From NCBI RefSeq assembly GCF_040546815.1, contig NZ_JBEPOO010000001.1, positions 930,001 to 994,000 on the forward strand: 64,000 bases of DNA, written 5' to 3'. Within the stretch, counting starts at the first letter, position 1; each line of letters opens with the position of its first letter. The DNA is from Devosia sp. 2618. GTDB lineage: Bacteria; Pseudomonadota; Alphaproteobacteria; Rhizobiales; Devosiaceae. The notes under the pieces were generated by a model. It was not told where the DNA came from, did no database searches, and saw only the letters and a list, made by a program, of their open reading frames with translations. This document shows positions 28,701 to 36,101 of this stretch, one piece after another. A program made the position numbers and the translations under genes.

Positions 28701-31329
28701 GCGTGCGCATGCCGAGCGCTTCAGAAAGCTGTTGGGTGCGTGTGCCGACGGCCTGAGCCAGCTGCTGGGTGCCGCCATCAAGGGCCGAACGCAGCTCAAT
28801 CGAACGGGCGTCAAGTTCGCTGGTCAGCGTATCAGTCTGCGCGCCGATTTCTGCGGCCAGGGCGGTCGTGCGCGCATCGAACTGGCTACTGAAGGACGAG
28901 GTACGCGCATCCAGCTGGTCGTTGAACGCGGTCGTCCGGCTGTCTAGCTCACCGGTAAACGAGGAAGTGCGCTGATCGAGTTCATCGGCTAGGGTCGCCG
29001 TGCGAGCATCAAACTGAGCGGTCAGTCGATTGGTGCGTGCGTCGAGTTCGCCTGTGAGCGTCGACGTGCGCGTGTCGAGTTGATCGACCAGCGACGATGT
29101 GCGTTCGTCGAGTTGGCTGGCGATATTGCCCGTACGTGTCTCGAGTTCGAGCGATAGGGTGGTGGTCTTTTCGGCCAATGTATCGGCGAGGCGCTGGGTA
29201 CAGCCGGCGATGGCTTGATCGAATGCACTGGTGCTGCCGGCAAGGGTTTCGCCCAGTTCCTGGCTGCGCAGGCGGATGGCCTCGCCCATGTCGCGGCTGC
29301 GCGAACCAAGGGTTTCGTCCAACTCGAGGACACGGGTTTCGATCGTGCTGGCCAGCTCGCTGGTGCGGCTTGCCAGGATGTCGTCGATGGCTTTGGTACG
29401 GCCATCGAGGGCTTCAGAGATGATACCGGCGTGGCCTTCCAGAGAATCCGCCATTTCGCGGCTGCGATTGGTGAGGCTTTCGGTGACGGCCTTGGTCCGC
29501 GCACCGAGCACTTCGCTCATCTCGCGGGTGCGTTCGGCAACAACGTCGTTGAAGCGGCCGGATTCTTCGTTGAGTGCCATTTCGAGCACATTGGCGCGCG
29601 CGGCAAAGCTGCTGCCCTGTGCTTCAAGGCGGGCGATCAGGGTGTCACCTTTGTCGCCAATGACGCTATCGAGCGAGTTGAGGCGCGTGTCTAGGGCGCT
29701 CGCAATTTCATTGAGGCGCGCGTCGAACTGGCTGAGGGTGTCGATGCCGGCCGAAGATACGGTAATTCGAGCGCGTTCGGAGGTTTCGTCCAGCGCGCCG
29801 TTGATTTCGATAACGGCCGACTGCAGGCGGCTATCCATGGCGTTGAGCTGGATGGACACTGACTCGTCGAGCTGGCGAGTGAGGGCGCTGAGCAGCACTT
29901 CGGCTTCACGCGAGCGGGCCGAGATATCGTCGGCAATGCGCTGGCCGATCATGTCGAGACCACCGGTCACTTCATGGCCGCGATTGCGCAGCTGATCGAG
30001 CAGCGAAGCGCCGCCATCGGTCAGTAGAGTTGAGAGCGATGCGGTGTGTTCGTCAATCGATGCCGACAGGCGGCCCGTGGTTTCGTCCAGCGTGGCAGCC
30101 AGCTTGTCGGACGTGCCTTCCAAGAGGCCCGAAAGCTTGGCGGTGCGATCTTCGAAGGTGCCGGCAAGTGAGCCGGTGCGCTCTTCGATCAGGCGGGTGC
30201 GCTCGTCCATCGCGGCGGCAATGGAGGTTGCGTGGTGATCCAGAGCGTCGGTCAGCGCCGAAATGCGGCTTTCAACGCCGGAGTTCAGGTTGCCGGCGCG
30301 GGCATCGAGGGCATCGGTCAGCGTTGAGGTCTTGTCGTCGAAGGTCAGCTGCAGGCGGCCGGCGCTGTCATCGAGGGCGGAGATGAAGTCGGTGGTGCGG
30401 TTGTCGACGAGGGAGACAAAGCCCTCGGTGCGTTCGCCAAAGGCGTTGGTCAGCGTATTGCCAGCCGTTTCAAGCGCGCGGGTCAGGTTGCCGCCGCTTT
30501 CCACGATGGTCCCGGAAATGCGCTGGCTGATCATGTCGAGGTCAAACACCAGACCGGTATGGCTTTCGGTGATGGCTTCGCGGACGCGCTCGGTATTGGT
30601 CAGCACGCTTTCGCGCTGGCTGGCCAGTTCGGCGATCAGCGCACGCATGCGCGATTCATTGTCCGAATAGGTGCGTTCGAGCGCGGTGACCTCGTTGTGG
30701 ATCATCACTTCGAGCTCGCCGGCGCGGGAGAGGGCGCGTTCGAGGCCATCGCCCAGAGCGTTGACTTCGCGACGCACGGCCTGGCCAACCGAAGCGACCT
30801 TGTCGGCAGCGGTGACTTCAGGCTCGGCTAGGCGAACGGCGGCCTGGGTGATCGAGGACGCGGCGTTGCGCAGGTCCTGCGCGCGACGGAACAGCGTTGC
30901 CACGGCAAAGAAGCCGAAGACGGGCAGGAACATGATCGCGATCAGCGCGATGAAATCGATGGTGCCGGCAAACTGGCCGAAATTGCCCAGCTGCGGGCCA
31001 TAGCGCAGCCACGCGACGGCGCCCGATACGGCCAGCCAGACAACCGACAGCACAATGGCGATCCAGGTTGGGGCGGACGACGAGCGGTTCTGCAGGCTGT
31101 ACAGAATCTTGGAGGTCGGGAAGCGGTCGTCGTTGGCGACGGGGCCGGCCTGCTGGGCAATCTTGTCGGCTGCGCGCAGCCGTTCCGAGCGCGCGGCGTC
31201 CGATGGCTTCTTTTCCGGCGCTTGCGCCGGTGGGGAATCGAGGTTGAACACCGAGTCCTTGAGAGCGTCCTCGACGGCCGAGAAGGCCAGTGCGGCCGGA
31301 TCGTTTTGTGGGGTCGGGTTCTTCGCCAT
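25792..31329 (-). CDS. Giant membrane-anchored apolipoprotein-like repeat protein, GPR (growth pole ring)-like
   Basis: 1845 residues. Residues 1-85 are a soluble Pro/Lys-rich N-terminus; hydrophobic helices follow at about 88-108 and 122-146. From about 160 to 1600 the protein is continuous alpha-helix with few prolines. Between about 735 and 890 the period is exactly 11 residues: LDERTSSLVDQ, LDTRTSTLTGE, LDARTNRLTAQ, FDARTATLADE and so on, as in apolipoproteins. Residues about 1610-1705 are rich in PQPVR-type units, and the last 120 form a folded tail. The layout matches Agrobacterium GPR (2115 aa, two membrane helices, apolipoprotein-like domain), which builds the ring at the growing pole. 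Homology is inferred from architecture. Confidence 0.75.
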   Translation of the reverse strand: MAKNPTPQNDPAALAFSAVEDALKDSVFNLDSPPAQAPEKKPSDAARSERLRAADKIAQQAGPVANDDRFPTSKILYSLQNRSSSAPTWIAIVLSVVWLAVSGAVAWLRYGPQLGNFGQFAGTIDFIALIAIMFLPVFGFFAVATLFRRAQDLRNAASSITQAAVRLAEPEVTAADKVASVGQAVRREVNALGDGLERALSRAGELEVMIHNEVTALERTYSDNESRMRALIAELASQRESVLTNTERVREAITESHTGLVFDLDMISQRISGTIVESGGNLTRALETAGNTLTNAFGERTEGFVSLVDNRTTDFISALDDSAGRLQLTFDDKTSTLTDALDARAGNLNSGVESRISALTDALDHHATSIAAAMDERTRLIEERTGSLAGTFEDRTAKLSGLLEGTSDKLAATLDETTGRLSASIDEHTASLSTLLTDGGASLLDQLRNRGHEVTGGLDMIGQRIADDISARSREAEVLLSALTRQLDESVSIQLNAMDSRLQSAVIEINGALDETSERARITVSSAGIDTLSQFDARLNEIASALDTRLNSLDSVIGDKGDTLIARLEAQGSSFAARANVLEMALNEESGRFNDVVAERTREMSEVLGARTKAVTESLTNRSREMADSLEGHAGIISEALDGRTKAIDDILASRTSELASTIETRVLELDETLGSRSRDMGEAIRLRSQELGETLAGSTSAFDQAIAGCTQRLADTLAEKTTTLSLELETRTGNIASQLDERTSSLVDQLDTRTSTLTGELDARTNRLTAQFDARTATLADELDQRTSSFTGELDSRTTAFNDQLDARTSSFSSQFDARTTALAAEIGAQTDTLTSELDARSIELRSALDGGTQQLAQAVGTRTQQLSEALGMRTQALSDTLATQTASIGETIGLRTSELADTIAQQGDEARAKIDGSLRVATDAMGERVSTMSTLITEKVAELNSNLGQGLDSAIARISDAENGVTARIDAASATVGESARRAADLIETGVNSARQAITEMVDSRLGTLPEAITARADITADRLAALNSSINTSITQSMADLEAGADRIEETIATRITAATQNISTDIVSTANRMDNAVRTALEQIRLAATDIDELLTVKAVGAVDTIETRLTTINQSVEQHTNAFAALVTEKSGELQGALASHGNLLRDALGENAKEAETIMAVSTSRILTDVTAALGKLNDSNLLLQRVLDASTANLANLETSVAQQTSNYSNTVRDAIGQTEQAGTMVSQHVTALQSTIRSMVDEFSTVLGRLDAEAVTMQQASTALTITSDDALQTLEDRRGAMDALAQSFTLRADDIDGRMRMFAQSIADTVNDTERRLIGARRAMDDALAATTGTVVETLGQTTDTITQAIESSTNSVNNALYATNDRFTSAINGNVAQVDNAVQRAAEAAAAALSQTASSVRMALNDQTTQVNNTLEDNAHKVSDVLSATASNVTDVLTTTTSTLADTISDSTVSVRNAIASNTGQLRNAIDQSTGTFRQALDETSGEVTERLGEFRGAADAEGRRANAALQQAQQQMVAEMQRAIEEASLRFNDTARAMRDTAKEVGGELEATRAELARGVNDLPEETRASAAAMRRVVAEQIEALSELNAIVRSQPATNDLNDRRPQRPAPRSDYRAEPRNDAPAYQPARQPEPARETYREPAQQTATLVDPIRAAEPPRRAEPVRQAEPVRQPEPVRQPQPVRQPEPVAEAEPEAAPAENGGWLRDVLRNATAKQQGSQPQQSGLSGLTDEIAHAIDDNALADAWSRYQSGESNVFSRRIYTLAGQGTYDDVRKKLQREPEFARTAQAYMAEFEQLLKRAAAGSNPAAETREYLLSDRGKVYTTLAHASGRLN

Positions 31330-31694
31330 ACTCTTTACAACTCTCGCGTCGGCTTCACAGCAACAAGGCGGATAGAGGAGTTGTCATGACTCCCCACCCG
31401 TTTCCGGGTCGGTGGTCAAATGGAAACAATTCGATGCAATTGCCCCGCATCGTTTCCCCAACCGTCGCCGCCGCGCGCTGGTTCAAAGCCCATTAATACA
31501 TTCAATTTGATGCAAACCGAGCGCAAACTTACCCAAAGGTTAATTTTTTGGGGAAGAAGCTGCGCCATCCAAATCGACCAACAAAGGCATAGGTGTGGCT
31601 TAATCAGCTGTTCACCCCCGCTCGCTAGGCTTAGCATCGTGGTATTGTCCGATTGTACGGACGCGTCGCCACGTGTGTGACGGAGTTAGCCAGT
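31330..31694. other. Divergent intergenic region between the GPR-like gene and hpt
   Basis: 365 bases with the promoters of two divergent genes. TTAC-N7-TTAA at 31529-31543 differs by one base from the CtrA consensus TTAA-N7-TTAA. No credible small gene was found. Confidence 0.4.
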
Positions 31695-32087
31695 ATGGCG
31701 CAGAACAGTGCAAAGGTCGAAAATCTCGACGAAATCAGCAAGGTGCGACCCTCGCGGCCCATCGATCTGGTGCACCTGGCCAAGCAGTGTCTCGGCGACG
31801 AGCATCTGGAATATGAGATCCTGCGGCTTTTCGACACCACGATGAAAATCTACATGGAACGCCTGCAAGCAAGCGAAGCGCAGGCCGATATCGTGATGAA
31901 CCTGCACGCCATCAAAGGCGCCGCCAGCGGTGTCGGTGCCTGGACCATCGCCGATCAGGCCAAGGCTTGCGAAGACGAACTCCACGCCGACCGCCCCCTC
32001 ACCCCGGAACGCATCGCCGATCTGGGCATGGCCGTGGAGGAAGTGGGCACGTTCATCACCCGTATGCTGAGCAACGAACCGGCGTAA
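31695..32087 (+). CDS. Hpt-domain phosphotransfer protein
   Basis: 130 residues. The Hpt four-helix bundle occupies about residues 25-125. NLHAIKGAASGVGAW matches the conserved HxxKGxxxxxG around the phosphorylated histidine, here His71. The product has no kinase or receiver domain, so it is a stand-alone histidine phosphotransferase linking a hybrid kinase to a response regulator. GGAG lies 9 bases before the ATG. It is divergent from the GPR-like gene, and a CtrA-like box lies between them, so a link to the cell cycle is conceivable but unproven. Confidence 0.85.
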   Translation: MAQNSAKVENLDEISKVRPSRPIDLVHLAKQCLGDEHLEYEILRLFDTTMKIYMERLQASEAQADIVMNLHAIKGAASGVGAWTIADQAKACEDELHADRPLTPERIADLGMAVEEVGTFITRMLSNEPA

Positions 32088-32110
32088 TGTTTCTGGTGTG
32101 AGTCTGGTGC

Positions 32111-32295
32111 CACGCCCTCGTGGTTCGAGGCTCGCAAGGGCTCGCACCTCACCATGAGGGCTGTTGTGAGCACTGCAGCACCAGCAGCCTCAGGAGCGGC
32201 CATGAGCACTACGCGCGAGCGCTGGCCAACACCACGCCAATAGTAGCCCTCATGGTGAGGTGGAAGCGTAGCGACCCTCGAACCACGAGGGCGTG
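32111..32295. repeat. Composite inverted repeat, two family A elements facing each other
   Basis: CACGCCCTCGTGGTTCGAGG (32111-32130) is exactly inverted at 32276-32295, and ACCTCACCATGAGGGCT (32146-32162) at 32245-32261. The 80 bases between are unique and have no clear ORF. It fills most of the hpt-prfC gap (32088-32409). Confidence 0.8.
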
Positions 32296-32409
32296 CCACT
32301 GCAGTTCACCAACCATCTCCACCCTCTATTTGACCCTATCCCCGTCAGCCCTTATATAGCGCGCAACCTTGCCGCGCCTGTGTCGCGGCCCAACAGTCCA
32401 GCGATACCG

Positions 32410-34011
32410 ATGACCCTATCCACCGCTGCCGAGGTTTCGCCCCGGCCTTCCGCCGAGCCGTTCCGCACCCGTCGTACGTTTGCGATCATTTCGCACCCTG
32501 ACGCCGGCAAGACCACGCTGACCGAGCGCCTGCTTGCTGCTGCTGGAGCGATCCAGTCGGCTGGCGCGGTGCGCGGCAAGTCCGGTGTGCGGTCGACCCG
32601 GTCTGACTGGATGGAAATGGAGCAGCAGCGCGGCATTTCCATTACCTCGTCGGTGATGACCTTCGACTATGACGGGCTGACGCTGAACCTGCTCGACACG
32701 CCGGGCCACTCGGACTTTTCGGAAGACACCTATCGCACGCTGACGGCCGTTGACGCGGCCATCATGGTGATCGACGCCGCCAAGGGCATCGAGGCGCAGA
32801 CGCTCAAGCTCTTCGAAGTCTGCCGCCTGCGTGACATCCCCATCATCACCTTCATCAATAAGGTGGATCGCGAGGGCCTGTCGCCGCTCGATCTGATCGA
32901 CGAAATTCAGGGCAAGCTGGCGCTCGATCTGACGCCGGTGCTGTGGCCCATCGGGCAGGGCGTCGATTTCCACGGTTATCTCGACCTGCTCGAAAAGCGC
33001 GTGCTGAGCCCGCAGGGCAAGCCGATTGCCGAATACAACGCCATCGAAGACCTGCTCGACAATGAAAAGCTGGTCGATGATCCGGTCTTTATGGTGGCGC
33101 TCGAAACGCTCGAAATGGCCCATGCCATGTTGCCGCCGTTCGATCTCGAAACCTTCCATGCCGGTCACCTCAGCCCCGTGCTGTTTGGGTCGGCGCTCAA
33201 GGGCATCGGCGTGGCCGAGCTGCTGCGCACACTGGGCGAGTGGGGCCCCGAGCCGCGCCCGCAGCCAGCCATCCCCGAACCCATCGAGCCAAGCGACAAA
33301 AAGGTCACCGGCTTTGTGTTCAAGGTGCAGGCGAATATGGACGCCAACCACCGCGATCGTATCGCCTTCGTGCGCCTGTGCTCGGGCACCTTCACCCGCG
33401 GCATGCGCCTCAAGAACGTGCGCTCCGGCAAAGACATGGCTGTGTCCAACCCGATGTTTTTCTTCGGCAACGACCGTGAGCTGGCCGAACAGGCCGTGGC
33501 TGGCGATATCGTCGGCATCCCCAACCACGGCACGCTCTCGGTTGGCGATACGCTGACCGAAGGCGCCACCATCAATGTGACCGGCATCCCGAACTTCGCG
33601 CCGGAAATCATCCGCCGCGTGCGCCTCACCGATCACATGAAGACCAAGCAGATGGCCAAGGCGCTGTCCGATCTCTCGGAAGAGGGCGTCACGCAGGTGT
33701 TCCGCCGCGTCGTTGGCGCGGACTGGATCGTGGGCGTGGTCGGTCAGCTGCAGCTCGAAGTTTTGAGTTCGCGCGTCGCCAAGGAATATGGCGTGCCGAT
33801 CACCTTCGAGAGCCTCAATTATGAAGTGGCCCGCTGGATCGAGAGCGATGATCCAAAGGAAATTGACCGCTTCATCACCGCCCAGAAGATGAACATTGCC
33901 GAAGACCGTACCGGCTCGCCCGTGTTCCTGGCGCAAAATGCCTGGTGGGCAGATCGCGCCAAGCAGGATTTCCCCAACATCCGATTCCTCACCACGAAGG
34001 AACGGCATTGA
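32410..34011 (+). CDS. prfC: Peptide chain release factor 3
   Basis: 533 residues, a GTPase that removes RF1/RF2 from the ribosome after peptide release. G1 is SHPDAGKTTLTERLL near residues 26-40, GIS in QQRGISITSSV is the switch I/G2 region, G3 is DTPGHSDFSEDTYRTL near 97-112, and FINKVDREG holds G4 (NKxD). Length and domain order match E. coli PrfC (529). The ATG at 32410 was chosen because upstream translation is repeat-derived and the protein then starts near the family start. No strong binding site precedes it. The methyltransferase start overlaps the stop codon. Confidence 0.95.
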   Translation: MTLSTAAEVSPRPSAEPFRTRRTFAIISHPDAGKTTLTERLLAAAGAIQSAGAVRGKSGVRSTRSDWMEMEQQRGISITSSVMTFDYDGLTLNLLDTPGHSDFSEDTYRTLTAVDAAIMVIDAAKGIEAQTLKLFEVCRLRDIPIITFINKVDREGLSPLDLIDEIQGKLALDLTPVLWPIGQGVDFHGYLDLLEKRVLSPQGKPIAEYNAIEDLLDNEKLVDDPVFMVALETLEMAHAMLPPFDLETFHAGHLSPVLFGSALKGIGVAELLRTLGEWGPEPRPQPAIPEPIEPSDKKVTGFVFKVQANMDANHRDRIAFVRLCSGTFTRGMRLKNVRSGKDMAVSNPMFFFGNDRELAEQAVAGDIVGIPNHGTLSVGDTLTEGATINVTGIPNFAPEIIRRVRLTDHMKTKQMAKALSDLSEEGVTQVFRRVVGADWIVGVVGQLQLEVLSSRVAKEYGVPITFESLNYEVARWIESDDPKEIDRFITAQKMNIAEDRTGSPVFLAQNAWWADRAKQDFPNIRFLTTKERH

Positions 34012-35183
34012 GCACCGAGCGCATTGAGGAATTCCTCTCCGCCGTGAAGTCGGCCTTCGCGGCCAATACGCTCGTCAAGCTCAAGCTTGCCGGCTATCAC
34101 GGCTCCGAGCCCGATCTCAAATCGATCGACGTCAAGAAGATCGTCGCCAAAGGGACGGAGAAGTTCAGCTTCACCTTCCACTACAAGACGCGCGACATCA
34201 TCAAGAACCAGATCCAGCCCGAGGCCGTGGGCAATCTGCGCATCGCGCTCAAGGATGAGTTCCGCAGCGCGCAGCTGTCGACTACAGAGTTCGACATGAG
34301 CTTTGAGCGCAATGGCGACAAGGTGCGCATCAAGCGCACCGAAGTCGAGGGGAGGGACGCCCCCTCCACCGACCACAACCGCGCCAAGAACCGCCCGCTG
34401 AGCGAGACCAACAAGCCGTATCTGCATGCCCTCGACATTACCGGCAAGGACGGCGTCGTGCGCAATGATGCGCAGGATAAGTTCAGGCAAATCAACAAGA
34501 TGGTCGAAATCTTCGCGCCATTGATTCAAGCCATCAAGGCCGACAAGCCGCGCATCCTCGATATGGGCGCCGGCAAGGGCTATCTCGATTTCGCGCTTTA
34601 CGACTATCTGGCCAATGTCGCCAATCGTCCGGCCGATATCATCGGCGTCGAAATGCGCGACGGTCTGGTCAAGGACGGCAATGCTACCGCAGCGCAGTCC
34701 GGTTTTTCGGGCCTCACCTTCGAGCCTGGCACAATTCTCGACTATGACGCCAGCGGCGCCGATGCCGTCATCGCCCTGCATGCCTGCGACACCGCCACAG
34801 ACGACGCCATCTACAAGGGCATTTCAGCCGGTGCGTCGCTGATCGCCGTCGCGCCGTGCTGCCACAAGCAGATCCGCCGCCAGATGGAAGCCGGCAATCC
34901 CAACGCAACGCTGGAAAACCTCTTGCGCCACGGCATCTTCCTTGAGCGCCAGGCCGAAATGGTCACCGATGCCCTGCGCGCGCTGATCCTCGAACTGCAT
35001 GGCTACAAGACCAAGGTGTTCGAGTTCGTCTCCGATGCCCACACGCCCAAGAACAATCTGATCGTCGCGGAAAAAGACGGCCGGGTCGGTCGCGACCGCG
35101 ACGCGGTGCTCAAGCAGATCGCTGACACCAAAGAAATGTTCGGCGTCGAGCAGCATTATCTGGAGCGGTTGCTGGGGTTGTAG
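34008..35183 (+). CDS. Class I SAM-dependent methyltransferase (METTL25/Methyltransf_32-like)
   Basis: 391 residues. The first 140 residues are an alpha-beta domain with no known name. The Rossmann methyltransferase domain starts with ILDMGAGKGYLDFALYDYL near residues 184-202 (motif I, DxGxGxG) and continues with DIIGVEMRDGLV (motif II), AVIALHACDTATDD (motif IV-like) and APCCHKQIRRQM. The ALHACD...PCCHK combination is typical of the METTL25 and RNA/protein methylase group. The start is TTG at 34008, overlapping the prfC stop by 4 bases, with AAGGA 6 bases upstream, so translation is probably coupled to RF3. Target unknown. Confidence 0.82.
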   Translation: MSTERIEEFLSAVKSAFAANTLVKLKLAGYHGSEPDLKSIDVKKIVAKGTEKFSFTFHYKTRDIIKNQIQPEAVGNLRIALKDEFRSAQLSTTEFDMSFERNGDKVRIKRTEVEGRDAPSTDHNRAKNRPLSETNKPYLHALDITGKDGVVRNDAQDKFRQINKMVEIFAPLIQAIKADKPRILDMGAGKGYLDFALYDYLANVANRPADIIGVEMRDGLVKDGNATAAQSGFSGLTFEPGTILDYDASGADAVIALHACDTATDDAIYKGISAGASLIAVAPCCHKQIRRQMEAGNPNATLENLLRHGIFLERQAEMVTDALRALILELHGYKTKVFEFVSDAHTPKNNLIVAEKDGRVGRDRDAVLKQIADTKEMFGVEQHYLERLLGL

Positions 35184-35202
35184 CCGGTTGACGCCCTCTA
35201 TT

Positions 35203-35326
35203 CCTCTCCCCATCGGGGAGAGGGTGGATCGGCCAAAGGCCGAGACGGGTGAGGGGTTTCCTGCCGCACTCACATCCCCCTCATCCGGCGCTGCGCGCCA
35301 CCTTCTCCCCGATTGGGAGAAGAATA
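35203..35326. repeat. Intergenic repeat, family B
   Basis: Begins CCTCTCCCCATCGGGGAGAG and ends ACCTTCTCCCCGATTGGGAG with GAGACGGGTGAGGGG and CTCATCCGGCGCT between. A second copy lies at 39477-39610. Both contain internal short hairpins. Confidence 0.8.
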
Positions 35327-35420
35327 GACGCTTGCTACCATCGCTAGTGGTAAAGCGTCGCCTTTCAAACGGCCGCCCCATCCCCTATATCGGTCTCACA
35401 CAGCAAGCTCTCCGAGACCC

Positions 35421-35741
35421 ATGACCAAGATCACCTTCGTCCAGCAGGACGGCGAACGTATTGAGACCGAGGCCCAGAACGGGGCAACCGTGATGGAAAC
35501 CGCCATCATGAACGGCATTCCCGGCATTATTGCCGAGTGCGGCGGCGCCTGTACCTGCGCCACCTGCCACGTCTATGTCGATGACGCCTGGACCGAAACG
35601 GTCGGCGGCCCGTCCAACATGGAAGAAGACATGCTCGATTTCGCCTTCGACGTGAAAGCGCAAAGCCGGTTGAGCTGCCAGATCAAGGTCAAGGACGCGC
35701 TGGACGGGTTGGTCGTGCACGTGCCGAGCCGGCAGGGCTAG
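35421..35741 (+). CDS. [2Fe-2S] ferredoxin
   Basis: 106 residues, adrenodoxin/putidaredoxin type. The cluster ligands are in [19 protein letters not shown] (C-x5-C-x2-C) near residues 39-47 and the fourth in [11 protein letters not shown] near 86. The acidic stretch [11 protein letters not shown] fits docking to a reductase or a client enzyme. It lies between an intergenic repeat and the sirohaem gene. A paralogue at 42255 has the same length and cluster spacing. A plausible client is the sulfite reductase encoded 2.4 kb downstream, but no direct proof is in the sequence. Confidence 0.93.
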   Translation: MTKITFVQQDGERIETEAQNGATVMETAIMNGIPGIIAECGGACTCATCHVYVDDAWTETVGGPSNMEEDMLDFAFDVKAQSRLSCQIKVKDALDGLVVHVPSRQG

Positions 35742-35770
35742 GGAACGCTGAGGGATCGGAGTACCCGCTC

Positions 35771-35868
35771 CTAACCTCCCCCTGATAGGGGAAGGGACCC
35801 TATCGTGTTTGAGGCATTATCTCGGCCGGCCACTTGCCAGATTCCTCCCCCTATCAGGGGGAGGTTAG
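35771..35868. repeat. Long inverted repeat, family C
   Basis: CTAACCTCCCCCTGATAGGGG (35771-35791, 21 bases) is exactly inverted at 35848-35868 with 56 bases between. It fills part of the 360-base gap between the ferredoxin and cysG. Confidence 0.85.
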
Positions 35869-36058
35869 GTGGGGGTATCCGCTAAAAGACATCTGCCGGC
35901 CGCCCCAAGCGCCCCACATCCTGAGCAAAATTTGCTCCCGCCCATTCCCGCAAAGATTCATTTAGCGGCTTTGGGGTATTCCCATGCGGAACGTTCCAAG
36001 CGCAGCCCCCACAGGGAAATATAAAAGCGATTGAATTTCAACGCCTTGTCGGGGTGGG

Positions 36059-36094
36059 CTAAGTTGGCCTATTTTCCGGCTAACTCCAACTTAG
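36059..36094 (+). promoter_or_regulatory. Inverted repeat over the cysG ribosome binding site
   Basis: CTAAGTTGG (36059-36067) and CCAACTTAG (36086-36094) are a perfect 9-bp inverted repeat with an 18-base loop. The AGGG ribosome binding site (36093-36096) begins inside the right arm and the ATG is at 36102. GGCTAA is also repeated directly at 36057 and 36079. A translational switch or a protein operator is possible. Confidence 0.5.
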
Positions 36095-36101
36095 GGTTCA
36101 A

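Noticed and set aside
32416..34008. 530-codon - strand frame opposite prfC
   Set aside because: prfC has all GTPase motifs on the + strand.
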